DNA of 64,000 nucleotides from Stenotrophomonas hibiscicola ATCC 19867 (GCF_000382065.1 NZ_KB907498.1:688714-752713), one strand, 5' to 3'; shown: positions 1 to 8,734, counted from the stretch's first letter. Program-made: numbers and translations. The notes: generated from the letters alone by a model not told the origin.

Positions 1-263
1 TCGTCGCGCGCGGTCAGCAGCACCACCGGTACCGCCCGATGCTTGCCGGCGCGCAGGTTGCGGCACAGGCTCAGCCCGTCCTCGCCCGGCATCATCACGT
101 CCAGCACCACCAGATCCACGGCATGGGTATCCATCAGCGCCCGCATGGCCCGGCCACCGTCGGCCTGGCTCACGCGCAGGCCGTTGCGCTGGAGGTAGTC
201 GGCCAGCATCTGGCGGATCTCGCTGTCATCGTCGACGACCAGGATGTGCGGTACATGGTTCAT
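1..263 (-). CDS. Response regulator receiver domain, 3' part outside window
   Basis: The first 87 codons of a two-component response regulator are visible; the rest lies beyond the left edge. The protein begins MNHVPHILVVDDDSEIRQML and carries the acidic pair near residues 11-12, the phospho-acceptor Asp55 in LVVLDVMMPGEDG, and the conserved Thr in VVLLTARDD. This is a complete receiver core, most like OmpR-family regulators, but the output domain cannot be seen. No sensor kinase is visible on this side. The ATG at 263 is chosen because the receiver fold starts a few residues later. Confidence 0.85.
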   Translation of the reverse strand, partial: MNHVPHILVVDDDSEIRQMLADYLQRNGLRVSQADGGRAMRALMDTHAVDLVVLDVMMPGEDGLSLCRNLRAGKHRAVPVVLLTARD

Positions 264-320
264 TGCGTTCTCGATGAAGACGGAGGTCAGGGCCGCGCTG
301 CGCGGCCATGGTAGCGCGGC

Positions 321-866
321 TCAGGGGCTGGCCAGCAGGCGCTGGATCTCGCTTTCGGTACGTGCGTAGTCGCCCTCGCCGTAATGGCGGTAGACCACCC
401 GCCCCTGCCGGTCGAGCAGGTACAGTGCGGGCCAGAAGCGGTTGCGCCAGGCGTTCCAGATCCGGTATTGGTTGTCCTGCACCACCGGCCAGGTGATGTC
501 CAACCGTGCGATGGCCTTGCGCACGTTGCCGGGCAGCCCTTCATGGGCAAACTCCGGCGTATGCACGCCGATCACCCTCAGACCCTGCGGCGCGTAGCGT
601 GCATGCCACCGGTGAACATACGGCGCCACGTTGAGGCAGTTGCTGCAGGTGTAGGTCCAGAACTCGACCAGCACCACCTGCCCGCGCAACTGCTTCAGTG
701 TGAGCGGTGGGCTGTTGTGCCAGGGCCCGCCACCGTCGAACCCGGCGGCGGGAACGGCCTGTGCCGGCTGCGCGTCGGCCTCCGGGCTGCGCCAGGCCAT
801 CAGTAGCGCAGCCCCACCCAGCAGGCTCAGCAGCAACGGCAGCGCACACACACGCAGGGCGGCCAT
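321..866 (-). CDS. Thioredoxin-like (TlpA/redoxin type) envelope protein
   Basis: A 181-residue protein with an N-terminal hydrophobic signal or anchor segment (about residues 5-24) followed by a thioredoxin fold. The redox motif is TCSNC (Cys74 and Cys77) in the context VEFWTYTCSNCLNVAPYV, followed by a cis-Pro-like segment (NRFWPALYLLDRQG). The WTYTCSNC context resembles the soluble domain of DipZ-type proteins and periplasmic redoxins. It probably acts in the periplasm as a thiol-disulfide reductant or peroxide-linked oxidoreductase; the partner is not evident. It lies directly downstream of the alpha/beta hydrolase on the same strand (3-nt gap), so the two are probably cotranscribed. Confidence 0.8.
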   Translation of the reverse strand: MAALRVCALPLLLSLLGGAALLMAWRSPEADAQPAQAVPAAGFDGGGPWHNSPPLTLKQLRGQVVLVEFWTYTCSNCLNVAPYVHRWHARYAPQGLRVIGVHTPEFAHEGLPGNVRKAIARLDITWPVVQDNQYRIWNAWRNRFWPALYLLDRQGRVVYRHYGEGDYARTESEIQRLLASP

Positions 867-869
867 CGT

Positions 870-1658
870 TCAGCCCCCCTGCTCGGCCAGCGGCAATTCG
901 GCCGGCTTCACTCCCGCCGCTTCCAGGATGCTGTCGGCCACCTGCGCCGGATGCGAAAGCAGCGACACATGGCTGCTGCCGATCGATTGCAGCTGTGCAC
1001 CGATGCGCTTGGCGGTGGCGGCCTGCAGCTGCGGCGACAGCATGCGGTCATCGCGGCTGAGCACGTACCAGCTCGGCTTGCTGCGCCACGCCGCAACGTT
1101 CACTACTTCGCCCAGCGCGCTGGCCTTCAACGGGACCTGCGTGCTGTACAGCAGTGCGGCCGACTTCTTCATCACGTCCGGCGCGAAGTCCTGGGCGACG
1201 GCATCAGCCGGCAACGTCAGGTAGCCATCCCTTTCCTGCAGTCGGGCCAGGCCCGGGCCAACCGGGAAACCCTCGCCCTGTTGCGCCGAAGACTGTCCTG
1301 CATCCGGTGCGAACGCGGCCACGTACACCAGCGCCTGCACCTTCGGGTCATTGCCCGCTTCGGTGATGACCGTGCCACCCCAGCTGTGGCCGACCAGCAC
1401 CACCTTGCCAGGCGCAGCGGCAATCGCACGACGGGTGGCGGCGACGTCGTCGGCCAACGAGGTGAGCGGATTCTGCACAGCCACCGCCGGCAGCTTCCAG
1501 TCATGCAGGGTGCTGATGACCTTGCTCCAGCTGGAGCCATCAGCGAACGCGCCGTGCACCAGGATGACGGTGGGCGGTGCAACGGTATCGGCCTGGGCAG
1601 CGAAGGCAGGGGCGGCGGCGAGGGCGAGAGCGGCGGCCAGCAAGCAGGTACGGATCAT
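870..1658 (-). CDS. Exported alpha/beta hydrolase
   Basis: A 262-residue alpha/beta hydrolase. The ATG at 1658 is preferred over an in-frame ATG at 1688 because it gives a clean Sec signal peptide (MIRTCLLAAALALAAAPAFA) and is preceded by GGAG eight bases upstream. The mature part shows the oxyanion-hole segment VILVHGAFADGSSW, the nucleophile elbow GHSWGG (Ser92) and a late His in SSHVSLLSHP. It resembles the salicylate-esterase/hydroxynitrile-lyase-like esterases often labelled alpha/beta fold hydrolase. Substrate is unknown. It probably shares a transcript with the downstream thioredoxin-like gene. Confidence 0.82.
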   Translation of the reverse strand: MIRTCLLAAALALAAAPAFAAQADTVAPPTVILVHGAFADGSSWSKVISTLHDWKLPAVAVQNPLTSLADDVAATRRAIAAAPGKVVLVGHSWGGTVITEAGNDPKVQALVYVAAFAPDAGQSSAQQGEGFPVGPGLARLQERDGYLTLPADAVAQDFAPDVMKKSAALLYSTQVPLKASALGEVVNVAAWRSKPSWYVLSRDDRMLSPQLQAATAKRIGAQLQSIGSSHVSLLSHPAQVADSILEAAGVKPAELPLAEQGG

Positions 1659-2000
1659 GGGGGGCACTCCGGAGTTGGGAGTGGCCATTTCCGCCTGCCG
1701 GTGTATCGGCGCTGTTTCTCCGCAGCGCGGAGTTGTACCGGACTGTAGGGCGCAGGCGGGTTTCTACAGTGGGATACATTCGCGCGCCGGTCCTGGCCGG
1801 GCGCTTTCGGGTGGATATCGCTGCCCGCACGCGGGCGCGCAACGCCCCGATGCGCATCAGCGCATCGTCTTTGTATCTGACTGTACGAAACCCCGGCCGC
1901 GGCCACAGTCGCTGACAAAACCCCGGGCAACGGCACACGTTGCCGATACCTGCGCCGCCTGGAATGGCTTCCATCGACCACTGGCCCGCAGGACACCACC
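1659..2000. promoter_or_regulatory. Divergent promoter region between hydrolase and hvf-type operon
   Basis: A 342-bp stretch without a convincing gene, between divergent transcription units. It should contain promoters in both directions. The one structure I can define is an inverted repeat at 1926-1944 (GGCAACG-gcaca-CGTTGCC), about 56 bases before the first gene of the operon, which would form a hairpin in its leader. I could not fix a sigma-70 or ECF promoter with confidence. Confidence 0.4.
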
Positions 2001-2645
2001 ATGATCAGCACCGCTTCTTCCGTGTATACGCCCCGCCTGGACGCCGTCGGCCGCTGGCTCTCGCCGTTGGCGCTGCGCACCCTGCTGGCCTGGGAGTTCT
2101 TTGAATCCGGCCGCGAGAAGCTGGGCGGCCAGAACTGGTTCGCCGACTTGGAAGGCCGCTTCCCGTTCCCGTTCTCCACACTGCCCGCGTCGCTGAACTG
2201 GCAGCTGGCCACGTGGCTGGAACTGGTGGGTGCAGTGATGCTGCTGCTCGGCCTGGCCACGCGCTCGGTTGCCTACGTGTTCTGGGTACTCACCATCGTT
2301 GCCATCGCCGCCGTGCACTGGCCCGACCAATGGAACGGCCTGGGTGAACTCTGGCAGGGCTATGCGATCACCGACCAGGGCTACGGCAACTTCAAGCTGC
2401 CGTTGCTGTTCCTGGCCATGCTGCTGCCACTGATCCTCAACGGCGGTGGCGCACTCAGCGTGGACCGGCTGCTGGCCGGCCCCGGCCGTGCCACGGCAGG
2501 CAATGACGGCCTGGGTTGGGGCGTCAGCCTGATCGCCCTGCTGCTGCCGGTTGCCGCGCTGTTGCCCGGCATCGGCTTCGGCGGTGCCCTGCTCGGCGGT
2601 GTGCTGCTGCTGGGCCATCTGCTGCGCTGTCGCCGCGCCGCCTGA
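2001..2645 (+). CDS. DoxX family membrane protein (HvfX-like)
   Basis: A 214-residue integral membrane protein of the DoxX family with about four to five membrane segments (for example residues 73-90, 92-110, 132-150 and 170-205). The N-terminal [18 protein letters not shown] and the following amphipathic stretch match the DoxX pattern. DoxX proteins often accompany DUF692 enzymes, and in Haemophilus a DoxX-type gene belongs to the hvf locus. Here it opens the operon, 95 bp ahead of the precursor gene. Its role is not known; possibilities are a redox-linked membrane component or help with export of the modified peptide. Confidence 0.8.
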   Translation: MISTASSVYTPRLDAVGRWLSPLALRTLLAWEFFESGREKLGGQNWFADLEGRFPFPFSTLPASLNWQLATWLELVGAVMLLLGLATRSVAYVFWVLTIVAIAAVHWPDQWNGLGELWQGYAITDQGYGNFKLPLLFLAMLLPLILNGGGALSVDRLLAGPGRATAGNDGLGWGVSLIALLLPVAALLPGIGFGGALLGGVLLLGHLLRCRRAA

Positions 2646-2740
2646 GCCGACTCCCCTGTTCCCGCGCGTTTCGCTTTCCGTCGCCTCTTCGGCGGCGTCC
2701 ATCCCGCACGCCCCGCGTGCTTTCCCAAGGAGTCACCACC

Positions 2741-3214
2741 ATGTCCATCTCGACCAAGAACACCTCTTCCTCTCGCCTGCCGCGCATCGGTGCCATCGGC
2801 ATCGCCCTGGCCGGTGGCCTGCTGCTGGCCGGCCAGGCCGCGGCGATCCAGCCGCTGGCGATCAGCGCGGTGGCCATGAGCGCCGCCGAAGGCAAGTGCG
2901 GTGAAGGCAAGTGCGGGGCCAACAAGGCCACCACCGGCAAGCCCGCCGGCAAGGCCAAGGTGGCCGAGGGCCAGTGTGGCGAAGGCAAGTGCGGCGACGC
3001 CTCGTTTGCCCGCACTGATCGCGACCACGACGGCAAGGTCTCGCGTGCCGAATTCAACGCTGTGGCCGCCAAGCGTGCCGCCGAGTTCGACCGCATCGAC
3101 ACCGACCACGACGGTTACATCAGCGAGCAGGAAGCGCACGACTACCTGCGCAGCGTCTACACCGCCAACGGCAAGCCGATGCCGAAGGGCCTGTTCTCCC
3201 GCGTTGCCGATTGA
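2741..3214 (+). CDS. hvfA: HvfA-like copper-peptide precursor fused to an EF-hand pair
   Basis: A 157-residue secreted protein. Residues 1-45 form a signal-like hydrophobic segment. The core holds four Cys motifs in two pairs: EGKCGEGKCG at 50-59 (Cys53, Cys58) and EGQCGEGKCG at 76-85 (Cys79, Cys84), joined by a Lys/Gly/Ala linker. In HvfA of Haemophilus, EGKCG cysteines are converted by the HvfB-HvfC complex into oxazolone-thioamide groups that bind copper. The rest is unusual: two canonical EF-hand loops, DRDHDGKVSRAE (93-104) and DTDHDGYISEQE (120-131). A strong AAGGAG site precedes ATG 2741. A hairpin follows the stop codon. The family call is firm; the chemistry is inferred from homologues. 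Confidence 0.88.
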   Translation: MSISTKNTSSSRLPRIGAIGIALAGGLLLAGQAAAIQPLAISAVAMSAAEGKCGEGKCGANKATTGKPAGKAKVAEGQCGEGKCGDASFARTDRDHDGKVSRAEFNAVAAKRAAEFDRIDTDHDGYISEQEAHDYLRSVYTANGKPMPKGLFSRVAD

Positions 3215-3228
3215 TCGACGTTCACCCG

Positions 3229-3249
3229 GCGCCGCCTTCAAGGCGGCGC
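3229..3249 (+). terminator. Intercistronic hairpin between precursor and modifying enzyme
   Basis: A near-perfect palindrome, GCGCCGCCTT-c-AAGGCGGCGC, lies 15 bases after the precursor stop codon and 20 bases before the DUF692 start. It is followed by TCTCTGTGG rather than a run of T. It could be a partial terminator or a 3'-end stabiliser that gives more precursor than enzyme transcript. This role is inferred from position only. Confidence 0.5.
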
Positions 3250-3268
3250 TCTCTGTGGAGCATCCGCC

Positions 3269-4114
3269 ATGTCCCTGCCCCTGCCCACCCATGCCGCCGG
3301 TCTTGGCCTGCGCCGTGGCCTGATCGACGAACTGCTGGCCATGCCGGCCGGTGCCATCGACTTTCTCGAAGTCTCCCCCGACAACTGGATCGGCGTCGGC
3401 GGTGCACACGGCGACGCGCTGCGCCAACTCAGCGAGCGCCACCCCTTGACCTGCCACGGCCTGTCGCTGTCGCTGGGCGGTCCTGATCCGCTGGACCGCA
3501 CCCTGCTGGCACAGACCCGTGCCTTCCTCGACCTGCACCAGGTGCAGCTGTACAGCGAACACCTGAGCTACTGCGCCGCCGGTGGCCATGTCTACGACCT
3601 GCTGCCACTGCCGTTCACCGCCGAGGCCGTTCACCATGTCGCCGGCCGTATCGCCCAGGTGCAGGACATGCTGGGCCGACGCATCGCCGTGGAGAACATT
3701 TCCTACTACGCCGTTGCCGGCGCGGACATGAGCGAGATCGACTTCATCAACGCCGTGCTCGCCGAAGCCGACTGCGACCTCCTGCTGGACGTCAACAACG
3801 TCTTCGTCAATGCCTGCAACAACGGTTACGACGCCTTCGAATTCCTGGCTCGCGTGCCGTCCCACCGTGTCGCCTCGCTGCACGTAGCGGGCCACTTCGA
3901 TGAAGACGACGGCTTCAAGATCGATACCCATGGGGCGCCGGTGAAAGGCGTGGTCTGGGCGCTCCTGCGCGAGGCCTATGCGCGGTTGGGCGTGCGCCCC
4001 ACGCTGCTCGAACGCGACTTCAACTTTCCGCCGCTGGCGGAGTTGCTGGCCGAGGTTGCGCACATCCGCCAGGCGCAGGTTGAGGCACGTTGGCAGGAGG
4101 TGGCCCATGGCTGA
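3269..4114 (+). CDS. hvfB: DUF692 multinuclear iron oxidative enzyme (HvfB/MbnB family)
   Basis: A 281-residue TIM-barrel of the DUF692 (MNIO) family, related to MbnB of methanobactin synthesis and HvfB. Expected metal ligands are present: His63 (HGLSLS), Glu97-His98 (YSEHLSY), Glu142 (VENISYY), Asp174 (LLLDVNN), His205 and His208 (LHVAGH), Asp219-His221 (IDTHG) and Glu248 (LLERDFN). These enzymes use a two- or three-iron centre and O2 to oxidise cysteines of a peptide substrate; the substrate here is almost certainly the preceding precursor. Its last codons overlap the next gene, its partner protein, so the two are translationally coupled. Cytoplasmic, with no signal peptide. Confidence 0.92.
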   Translation: MSLPLPTHAAGLGLRRGLIDELLAMPAGAIDFLEVSPDNWIGVGGAHGDALRQLSERHPLTCHGLSLSLGGPDPLDRTLLAQTRAFLDLHQVQLYSEHLSYCAAGGHVYDLLPLPFTAEAVHHVAGRIAQVQDMLGRRIAVENISYYAVAGADMSEIDFINAVLAEADCDLLLDVNNVFVNACNNGYDAFEFLARVPSHRVASLHVAGHFDEDDGFKIDTHGAPVKGVVWALLREAYARLGVRPTLLERDFNFPPLAELLAEVAHIRQAQVEARWQEVAHG

Positions 4115-4877
4115 GTCTCTGGCCATCGTGCAACGGCGCTGGGCCGATCATGTACGGGACCCGTCGATGCCTGCGCCCGATGGCGTCGAGGCACGGCGGA
4201 TGGCGGTCTACCGCCGCCTGTGCATCGACAGCCTGGACACCCTTTTGGCAGGCAGCCTGCCGCGACTGCTGGAACAGCTGGGCGAAGCGCGCTGGCGCGG
4301 TCTGGTCGAGCGCTACTACGCACATCACGTCTGCCATACCCCGTTGTTCCCGCAAATCGCCAGCGAGTTCGCTGCGTGGCTGGCTGTGCAGTATGCGTTC
4401 GCGCTGCCCGGCTGGGCGGCGGAACTGGCGCACTACGAAAGCACGCAGCAGACGCTGCACATCGTGGCACGTGATGCCGGGCATTCATTGCAGTCCATGC
4501 CGGCGGGCAGCGATGTGCTGGCGCTGTCGCCGCTGGTGCGGGTATTGGGCTACCGGTGGCCGGTGCATGAGGACGCCGCGCTGGACGATGCCGCCGCCAG
4601 CGACCCGACGCTTCTGCTGCTGCGCCGCCTGGCGGACTACCAGCTGCAGGTCGAGGAACTGGCACCACTGGCGTATGCGCTGCTGTCGGCCTTCGCTGAT
4701 GACGGTACCCACGTGGATGACGCGCTGAACGCACTGGCCGATGCGCATGGCGTGGCCGCCGACGAACTGCGCGTGGTGGCCACGCCCTTGCTGGGCGAAC
4801 TATGCGCGGCCGGCGTGCTGGTCACGCTGGCCGGGTTCTGCGACTGCCGGCCAGCGGCCGGCACTACCCCTGTCTGA
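4107..4877 (+). CDS. hvfC: DUF2063 partner protein (HvfC/MbnC-like)
   Basis: A 256-residue protein whose N-terminal half matches the DUF2063 'putative DNA-binding' domain ([20 protein letters not shown], then [23 protein letters not shown]). Despite the database name, members in methanobactin and Hvf systems form a complex with the DUF692 enzyme and recognise the precursor leader. The start at 4107 overlaps the enzyme's stop region by 8 nt and has a good AGGAGG site. The C-terminal half (about 150-256) is the less conserved wing seen in HvfC proteins. Confidence 0.88.
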   Translation: MAESLAIVQRRWADHVRDPSMPAPDGVEARRMAVYRRLCIDSLDTLLAGSLPRLLEQLGEARWRGLVERYYAHHVCHTPLFPQIASEFAAWLAVQYAFALPGWAAELAHYESTQQTLHIVARDAGHSLQSMPAGSDVLALSPLVRVLGYRWPVHEDAALDDAAASDPTLLLLRRLADYQLQVEELAPLAYALLSAFADDGTHVDDALNALADAHGVAADELRVVATPLLGELCAAGVLVTLAGFCDCRPAAGTTPV

Positions 4878-4891
4878 TTCGAGGTTTGATC

Positions 4892-5530
4892 ATGGCTGCT
4901 TCCAACACTTCCTTCCTGCACGGCTGGCGCCTTTTCGTGACCATGGCTGTGGTCCTGATCGCCGTCGCACTGGCGGCGTTCACCCTGCAGCCCGACGTGG
5001 TCGAGGGCAGCCGCGCGGCGATCCGGGTCACTGCACGCACGTCGTTCCTGCTGTTCCTGGCCGCGTTCACCGCATCGTCGTTCGCCAGCCTGCTGCCCGG
5101 CCCGTTCACCCAGCACATGTTGCGCGAGCGGCGCATCATCGGCCTGTCATTCGCGTTCTCGCACCTGCTGCATGCGGTGGCGATCACCGCCTTCGGCATC
5201 CTCAACCCCGCGTTCTGGCCGGCACGCTCGGCCCTGGCCAACCTGCCGGGCACGATCGGCTATGTAGCCATCCTCGCCCTGGCCATCACCTCGTATCGTG
5301 GCATCGCCCGCCGCATGGGCCCCACCGTGTGGCGTCGCCTGCACGTGACCGGCATGTGGATCATCGCCGCAGTGTTCACCTATTCGTACTTCAAGCGCGT
5401 GCCCGGCAACTTCTGGTACGCGGTGCCCTCCGCGTTGCTCTTCACCGCTGTCGTGGTGCGTGCGATCGCCAAGCGGGCGCAGTCGCTGCGGCGCAATGCG
5501 CATGCGCGGCCACCGCTGCGGAGTTCTTGA
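4892..5530 (+). CDS. Ferric-reductase-like / YedZ-type membrane protein
   Basis: A 212-residue protein with about six membrane segments and conserved His residues in segment ends (SFAFSHLLHAVAITAFG and RRLHVTGMWIIAAVF), as in the heme-binding ferric-reductase-like domain shared by MsrQ/YedZ and NADPH-oxidase relatives. ATG 4892 is chosen because it begins the homologous region and follows GAGG. It starts 14 bp after the DUF2063 stop and ends the operon. If it binds heme it could carry electrons across the inner membrane, for example to reduce copper or periplasmic thiols, which would fit a copper-peptide operon. That role is inference. Confidence 0.72.
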   Translation: MAASNTSFLHGWRLFVTMAVVLIAVALAAFTLQPDVVEGSRAAIRVTARTSFLLFLAAFTASSFASLLPGPFTQHMLRERRIIGLSFAFSHLLHAVAITAFGILNPAFWPARSALANLPGTIGYVAILALAITSYRGIARRMGPTVWRRLHVTGMWIIAAVFTYSYFKRVPGNFWYAVPSALLFTAVVVRAIAKRAQSLRRNAHARPPLRSS

Positions 5531-5544
5531 GGAGGCGGTTACCT

Positions 5545-5603
5545 GTAGAGCCGAGCCCATGCTCGGCTGCCCCTGGCTCAGCCGAGCATGGGCTCGGCTC
5601 TAC
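5545..5603. repeat. SMAG palindromic repeat pair (inverted)
   Basis: Two copies of the GTAG-headed hairpin (GTAGAGCCGAGCCCATGCTC) in opposite orientation, joined by a short spacer, just after the hvf-type operon. This matches the SMAG class of Stenotrophomonas REP-like elements. In this position it lies between two convergent genes and could act as a transcription stop or mRNA 3'-end structure. Confidence 0.85.
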
Positions 5604-5665
5604 AGAGGGATCCCAGCACGATAGGCAGCGAATTCCCTGCGGAAAGGGATATGCCCCACTTCAGG

Positions 5666-6802
5666 TCACGGGGCGCGGCGCAGCGTGATCAGGGTGATTT
5701 CCGAGGACACCCCGATGCGCGCGGGGAATCCGGCCCACAGGCCAGCGCCATTGCTCACGTACAGGGTCATCCCATCCACGTCGTAGCGGCCGGAGACGAA
5801 GCCACCATTGGCCCGCTTCACCAATTGGTCCATGCCGATGATCTGCCCCCCGTGGGTATGCCCGGACAACTGCAGCTTCACACCGCGCGCAGCGGCCTCA
5901 CGCGCATTGCGTGGGCGATGATCGAGCAGGATCACCGGCGCGGACGGATCGGCACCCTCCAGTGCAGCCTGGAGATCCGGCAGCGGCAGGCCATAACGCG
6001 CCGCCACCGGGTCGGTGACACCAGCGATGGTCAGCGCCGCATCACCGCGTCGCACCTGCAGGTGGCTGTTCTCCAGCACCTGCATGTGCAGTGCGCGGAA
6101 CGCCTGCATCCATGCCTGGTACTGCGCGTAGTACTCGTGGTTGCCGGTGATGGCGATGACACCGTCCGGCGCATGCAGATCGGCCAACGGACGCGCGTCG
6201 TCGCGACGGGCCTCGACGCTGCCATCGATCAGATCGCCGGTGATCACGATCAGGTCCGGCTTCAGCGCGTTGCTCTCGGCCACCACTCTACGCACCCAGT
6301 CGCCGGTCAGCAGACGGCTGGCATGGATGTCGGTCAGCTGCAGCACGCGATAGCCGTCGAACGCCGCTGGCAGCCCGGCAATGCTCACCTCGATCTGCCG
6401 GGCATGAGGCACCGCCATGCCCTGGCTGACACCATAACCACTGACCAGCAGCGCCAGCACGCCGGCCGCCGGCCGCAAGCGCCGCGTGCGCAATGCGGCT
6501 ACCGCACGTGGCCAGAGCAGCAGGCGGGACGCGAGCAGGCCCGCATCCATCGCCAGCATCAGCAACGCCAACAGCAACACCGCCGTGGAGCCGGTAGCCA
6601 GCGTGGCGATGGCCAGTTTCGGAATCTCGGGCGAGGCCATCGTGCCCCAGAACGTGGCGACGATACGCAGCTGCACGGCTACGCCCACCAGCAGCAGCGA
6701 CAGCACGACCTTCTGCCAGGGGGGCATGCGCAGTGGCCAGAACAGGCGCCAGGCCACATACAGGCCCATCAACAAACCGATCGTACTCAGCACTGCAACC
6801 AT
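5666..6802 (-). CDS. Membrane-anchored metallophosphoesterase (YaeI/YkuE-like)
   Basis: A 378-residue calcineurin-like phosphoesterase. About 130 N-terminal residues carry four hydrophobic segments. The catalytic domain follows with all metal motifs: LQLTDIHASR, VITGDLIDG, ITGNHEYY, LLDHRP and LSGHTHGGQI. The domain faces the periplasm or the membrane surface; related proteins act on lipid-linked or UDP-linked pyrophosphates, but the substrate here is unknown. A longer reading frame starting at 6868 was discarded because its first residues (MGSALH) come from a SMAG repeat; ATG 6802 begins the first membrane helix. Confidence 0.85.
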   Translation of the reverse strand: MVAVLSTIGLLMGLYVAWRLFWPLRMPPWQKVVLSLLLVGVAVQLRIVATFWGTMASPEIPKLAIATLATGSTAVLLLALLMLAMDAGLLASRLLLWPRAVAALRTRRLRPAAGVLALLVSGYGVSQGMAVPHARQIEVSIAGLPAAFDGYRVLQLTDIHASRLLTGDWVRRVVAESNALKPDLIVITGDLIDGSVEARRDDARPLADLHAPDGVIAITGNHEYYAQYQAWMQAFRALHMQVLENSHLQVRRGDAALTIAGVTDPVAARYGLPLPDLQAALEGADPSAPVILLDHRPRNAREAAARGVKLQLSGHTHGGQIIGMDQLVKRANGGFVSGRYDVDGMTLYVSNGAGLWAGFPARIGVSSEITLITLRRAP

Positions 6803-6852
6803 CCGGGAGGGAAAGTGGGGGCCGCCATGGTGACGGCTGCGGGCGGCGTTGT

Positions 6853-6911
6853 GTAGCGCCGAGCCCATGCTCGGCTTCTCAACATGCAGCCGAGCATGGG
6901 CTCGGCTCTAC
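6853..6911. repeat. SMAG palindromic repeat pair (inverted)
   Basis: Two inverted GTAG-headed hairpins lie between the metallophosphoesterase start region and the end of the TerC gene. Both arms carry the GCCGAGC/GCTCGGC stem. They mark the spacer between two same-strand units. Confidence 0.85.
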
Positions 6912-6924
6912 ATCAACAGGTGGG

Positions 6925-8466
6925 TCAGGCCATTCCGTCGAGGCGCTGCACCCGCAGGCGGGCGATGCGGCGCTTCTCCATCGCCAGCACGGTGATGCGC
7001 ACACCCGCCACCTCCACCACATCGCCGATGTCCGGCAGCCGACCCAACTGCTCCAGCACCAGCCCGGAGATGGTCATGTAGTCGGCACTGCGCGGCAGCG
7101 ATACGCCGGCCAGCCGCTGCAGGTCGTCCAGAGTCAGCGCACCGTCGGCCTCCCATTGGTCCTCGCCCTGCGCGACCACGCCATAGCGCTCGTCCTGGGT
7201 ATCGACCAGGTCACCGGCAATGGCCGCCAGCAGGTCGTTGGCGGTCACCAGGCCTTCCACGCTGCCGTACTCGTCCACCGCCACCGCCAGCGGCACCGGG
7301 TGCTGGCGGATCAGTTCCAGCGCCTGCAGCGCGCTGGCACTGGACAGCACGTACTGCGGCTCGCGCAGGTTGCCCTCCAACTGCAGCGGCCTGCCCTGCA
7401 GCAGGTCGGCCAGCAGGTCGCGGCTCTGCACCACGCCACGCAGGCTGTCCAGGTCACCCTCACCCACCAGCAGGCGGGTGTGCGGCGACGCCACCAAGCG
7501 TGCCACCACATCCTCCTGCCCACGCGCCAAGTCGATCCACTGCACGTCGGCACGCACCGTCATCACGCTCGACACCGGGCGATCGGCCAGGCCCAGCACG
7601 CTGCGGATCATCTCGTGTTCGGCCGGCTGCAAGCGCTCTGCAGTGTCCACCTGCCCGTCCCCCCCTTCATCGTCGTGACCATTGGCCGGGCGCGCGCCCA
7701 GCATGCGCAGCACGGCATCGGCGGTGCGCTGGCGGAACGGCAGGCGGCGCTCGTTGCGCTCGCGGTTGAAACGCACCCACTGGTTGAACGCCTCGACCAG
7801 GATCGAGAAGGCGATCGCCGCGTACAGGTAGCCCTTGGGGATCTTGTAGCCCAGTCCTTCGGCCACCAGGCTGAAGCCGATCATCAGCAGGAAGCCCAGG
7901 CACAGCACCACCACGGTGGGATGTTTGTTGACGAAGCGGGTCAGCGGCTTGCTGGCCAGCAGCATCAGCGCCATGGCGATCGTCACGGCCGCATACATCA
8001 CGCCCAGGTTGTCGACCATGCCGACCGCGGTGATCACCGAGTCCAGCGAGAACACCGCGTCGAGCACCACGATCTGCGCCACCACCATTGCGAAGCTGGC
8101 GTAGACCTTCTTGCCGTCCTCGTGGTGTTCGCGGCCTTCCAGCCGTTCGTGCAGTTCCATGGTGCCCTTGAACAGCAGGAACAGACCACCGCCAAGCAGG
8201 ATCAGGTCTCGCCCGGAAAAGCTGTGGTCGAACAGCGTCAGCAGCGGCGCGGTCAGTTTCATGATCCAGGCCAGTGCGGCCAACAGCACCAGCCGCATCA
8301 GCAAGGCCAGCGCCAGGCCGATCACCCGCGCGCGGTCACGCTGGTGCGGCGGCAGCTTGTCGGCAAGGATCGCGATGAACACCAGGTTGTCGATGCCGAG
8401 AACGATCTCCAGCACGACCAGGGTTGCAAGGCCCATCCAGATCGAGGGGTCAGCCAACCATTCCAT
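6925..8466 (-). CDS. TerC family membrane protein with CBS pair and CorC domain
   Basis: A 513-residue protein. Residues 1-235 form the TerC membrane domain with the acidic signature [18 protein letters not shown] and a second acidic helix ([19 protein letters not shown]). Then come two CBS domains (about 300-420) and a C-terminal CorC/HlyC transporter-associated domain (about 430-513). This is the YegH/YoaE architecture. TerC proteins are linked to manganese export and metal loading during secretion; the CBS pair probably senses nucleotides. Start ATG 8466 directly begins the membrane helix. Confidence 0.88.
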   Translation of the reverse strand: MEWLADPSIWMGLATLVVLEIVLGIDNLVFIAILADKLPPHQRDRARVIGLALALLMRLVLLAALAWIMKLTAPLLTLFDHSFSGRDLILLGGGLFLLFKGTMELHERLEGREHHEDGKKVYASFAMVVAQIVVLDAVFSLDSVITAVGMVDNLGVMYAAVTIAMALMLLASKPLTRFVNKHPTVVVLCLGFLLMIGFSLVAEGLGYKIPKGYLYAAIAFSILVEAFNQWVRFNRERNERRLPFRQRTADAVLRMLGARPANGHDDEGGDGQVDTAERLQPAEHEMIRSVLGLADRPVSSVMTVRADVQWIDLARGQEDVVARLVASPHTRLLVGEGDLDSLRGVVQSRDLLADLLQGRPLQLEGNLREPQYVLSSASALQALELIRQHPVPLAVAVDEYGSVEGLVTANDLLAAIAGDLVDTQDERYGVVAQGEDQWEADGALTLDDLQRLAGVSLPRSADYMTISGLVLEQLGRLPDIGDVVEVAGVRITVLAMEKRRIARLRVQRLDGMA

Positions 8467-8509
8467 TTCAGGTCCGTTTCGTCAGTAGATAAGGGAAAAG
8501 AGCGACCGC

Positions 8510-8734
8510 TCAGTCAGCGTCATGTGCCTGCGCCGGGTCGTGCCCGAGCAGGTCACCGGGCGTGCACTGCAGCTCGCGGCAGATCGCATCAAGGGTGGAA
8601 AAGCGGATGGCGCGCGCCTTGCCGGTCTTCAGGATCGACAGGTTGGCCAGGGTGATGTCGATGCGCCCGGCCAGCTCGGACAGGGTCATGCCCCTTTCCT
8701 GCAGCATGCGGTCCAGGGTAATGACGATTGCCAT
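8510..8734 (-). CDS. Small XRE-family transcriptional regulator (YozG-like)
   Basis: A 74-residue protein consisting almost only of a Cro/C1 helix-turn-helix (MTLSELAGRIDITLANLSIL, then FSTLDAICRELQCTPGDLL). This is the YozG type that is regularly coupled with DUF2975 membrane proteins. Its ATG overlaps the upstream gene's TGA by one base (TGATG), so the two are translationally coupled. It probably autoregulates the pair. Confidence 0.88.
   Translation of the reverse strand: MAIVITLDRMLQERGMTLSELAGRIDITLANLSILKTGKARAIRFSTLDAICRELQCTPGDLLGHDPAQAHDAD

Noticed and set aside
2381-4126. 581-codon minus-strand frame across the hvf-type operon
   Set aside because: Antisense to four well-supported genes; no domain.
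6803-6868. Longer N-terminus for the metallophosphoesterase beginning MGSALH
   Set aside because: Those residues are encoded by a SMAG repeat and recur wherever the repeat is read in that frame; the first membrane helix begins at 6802.
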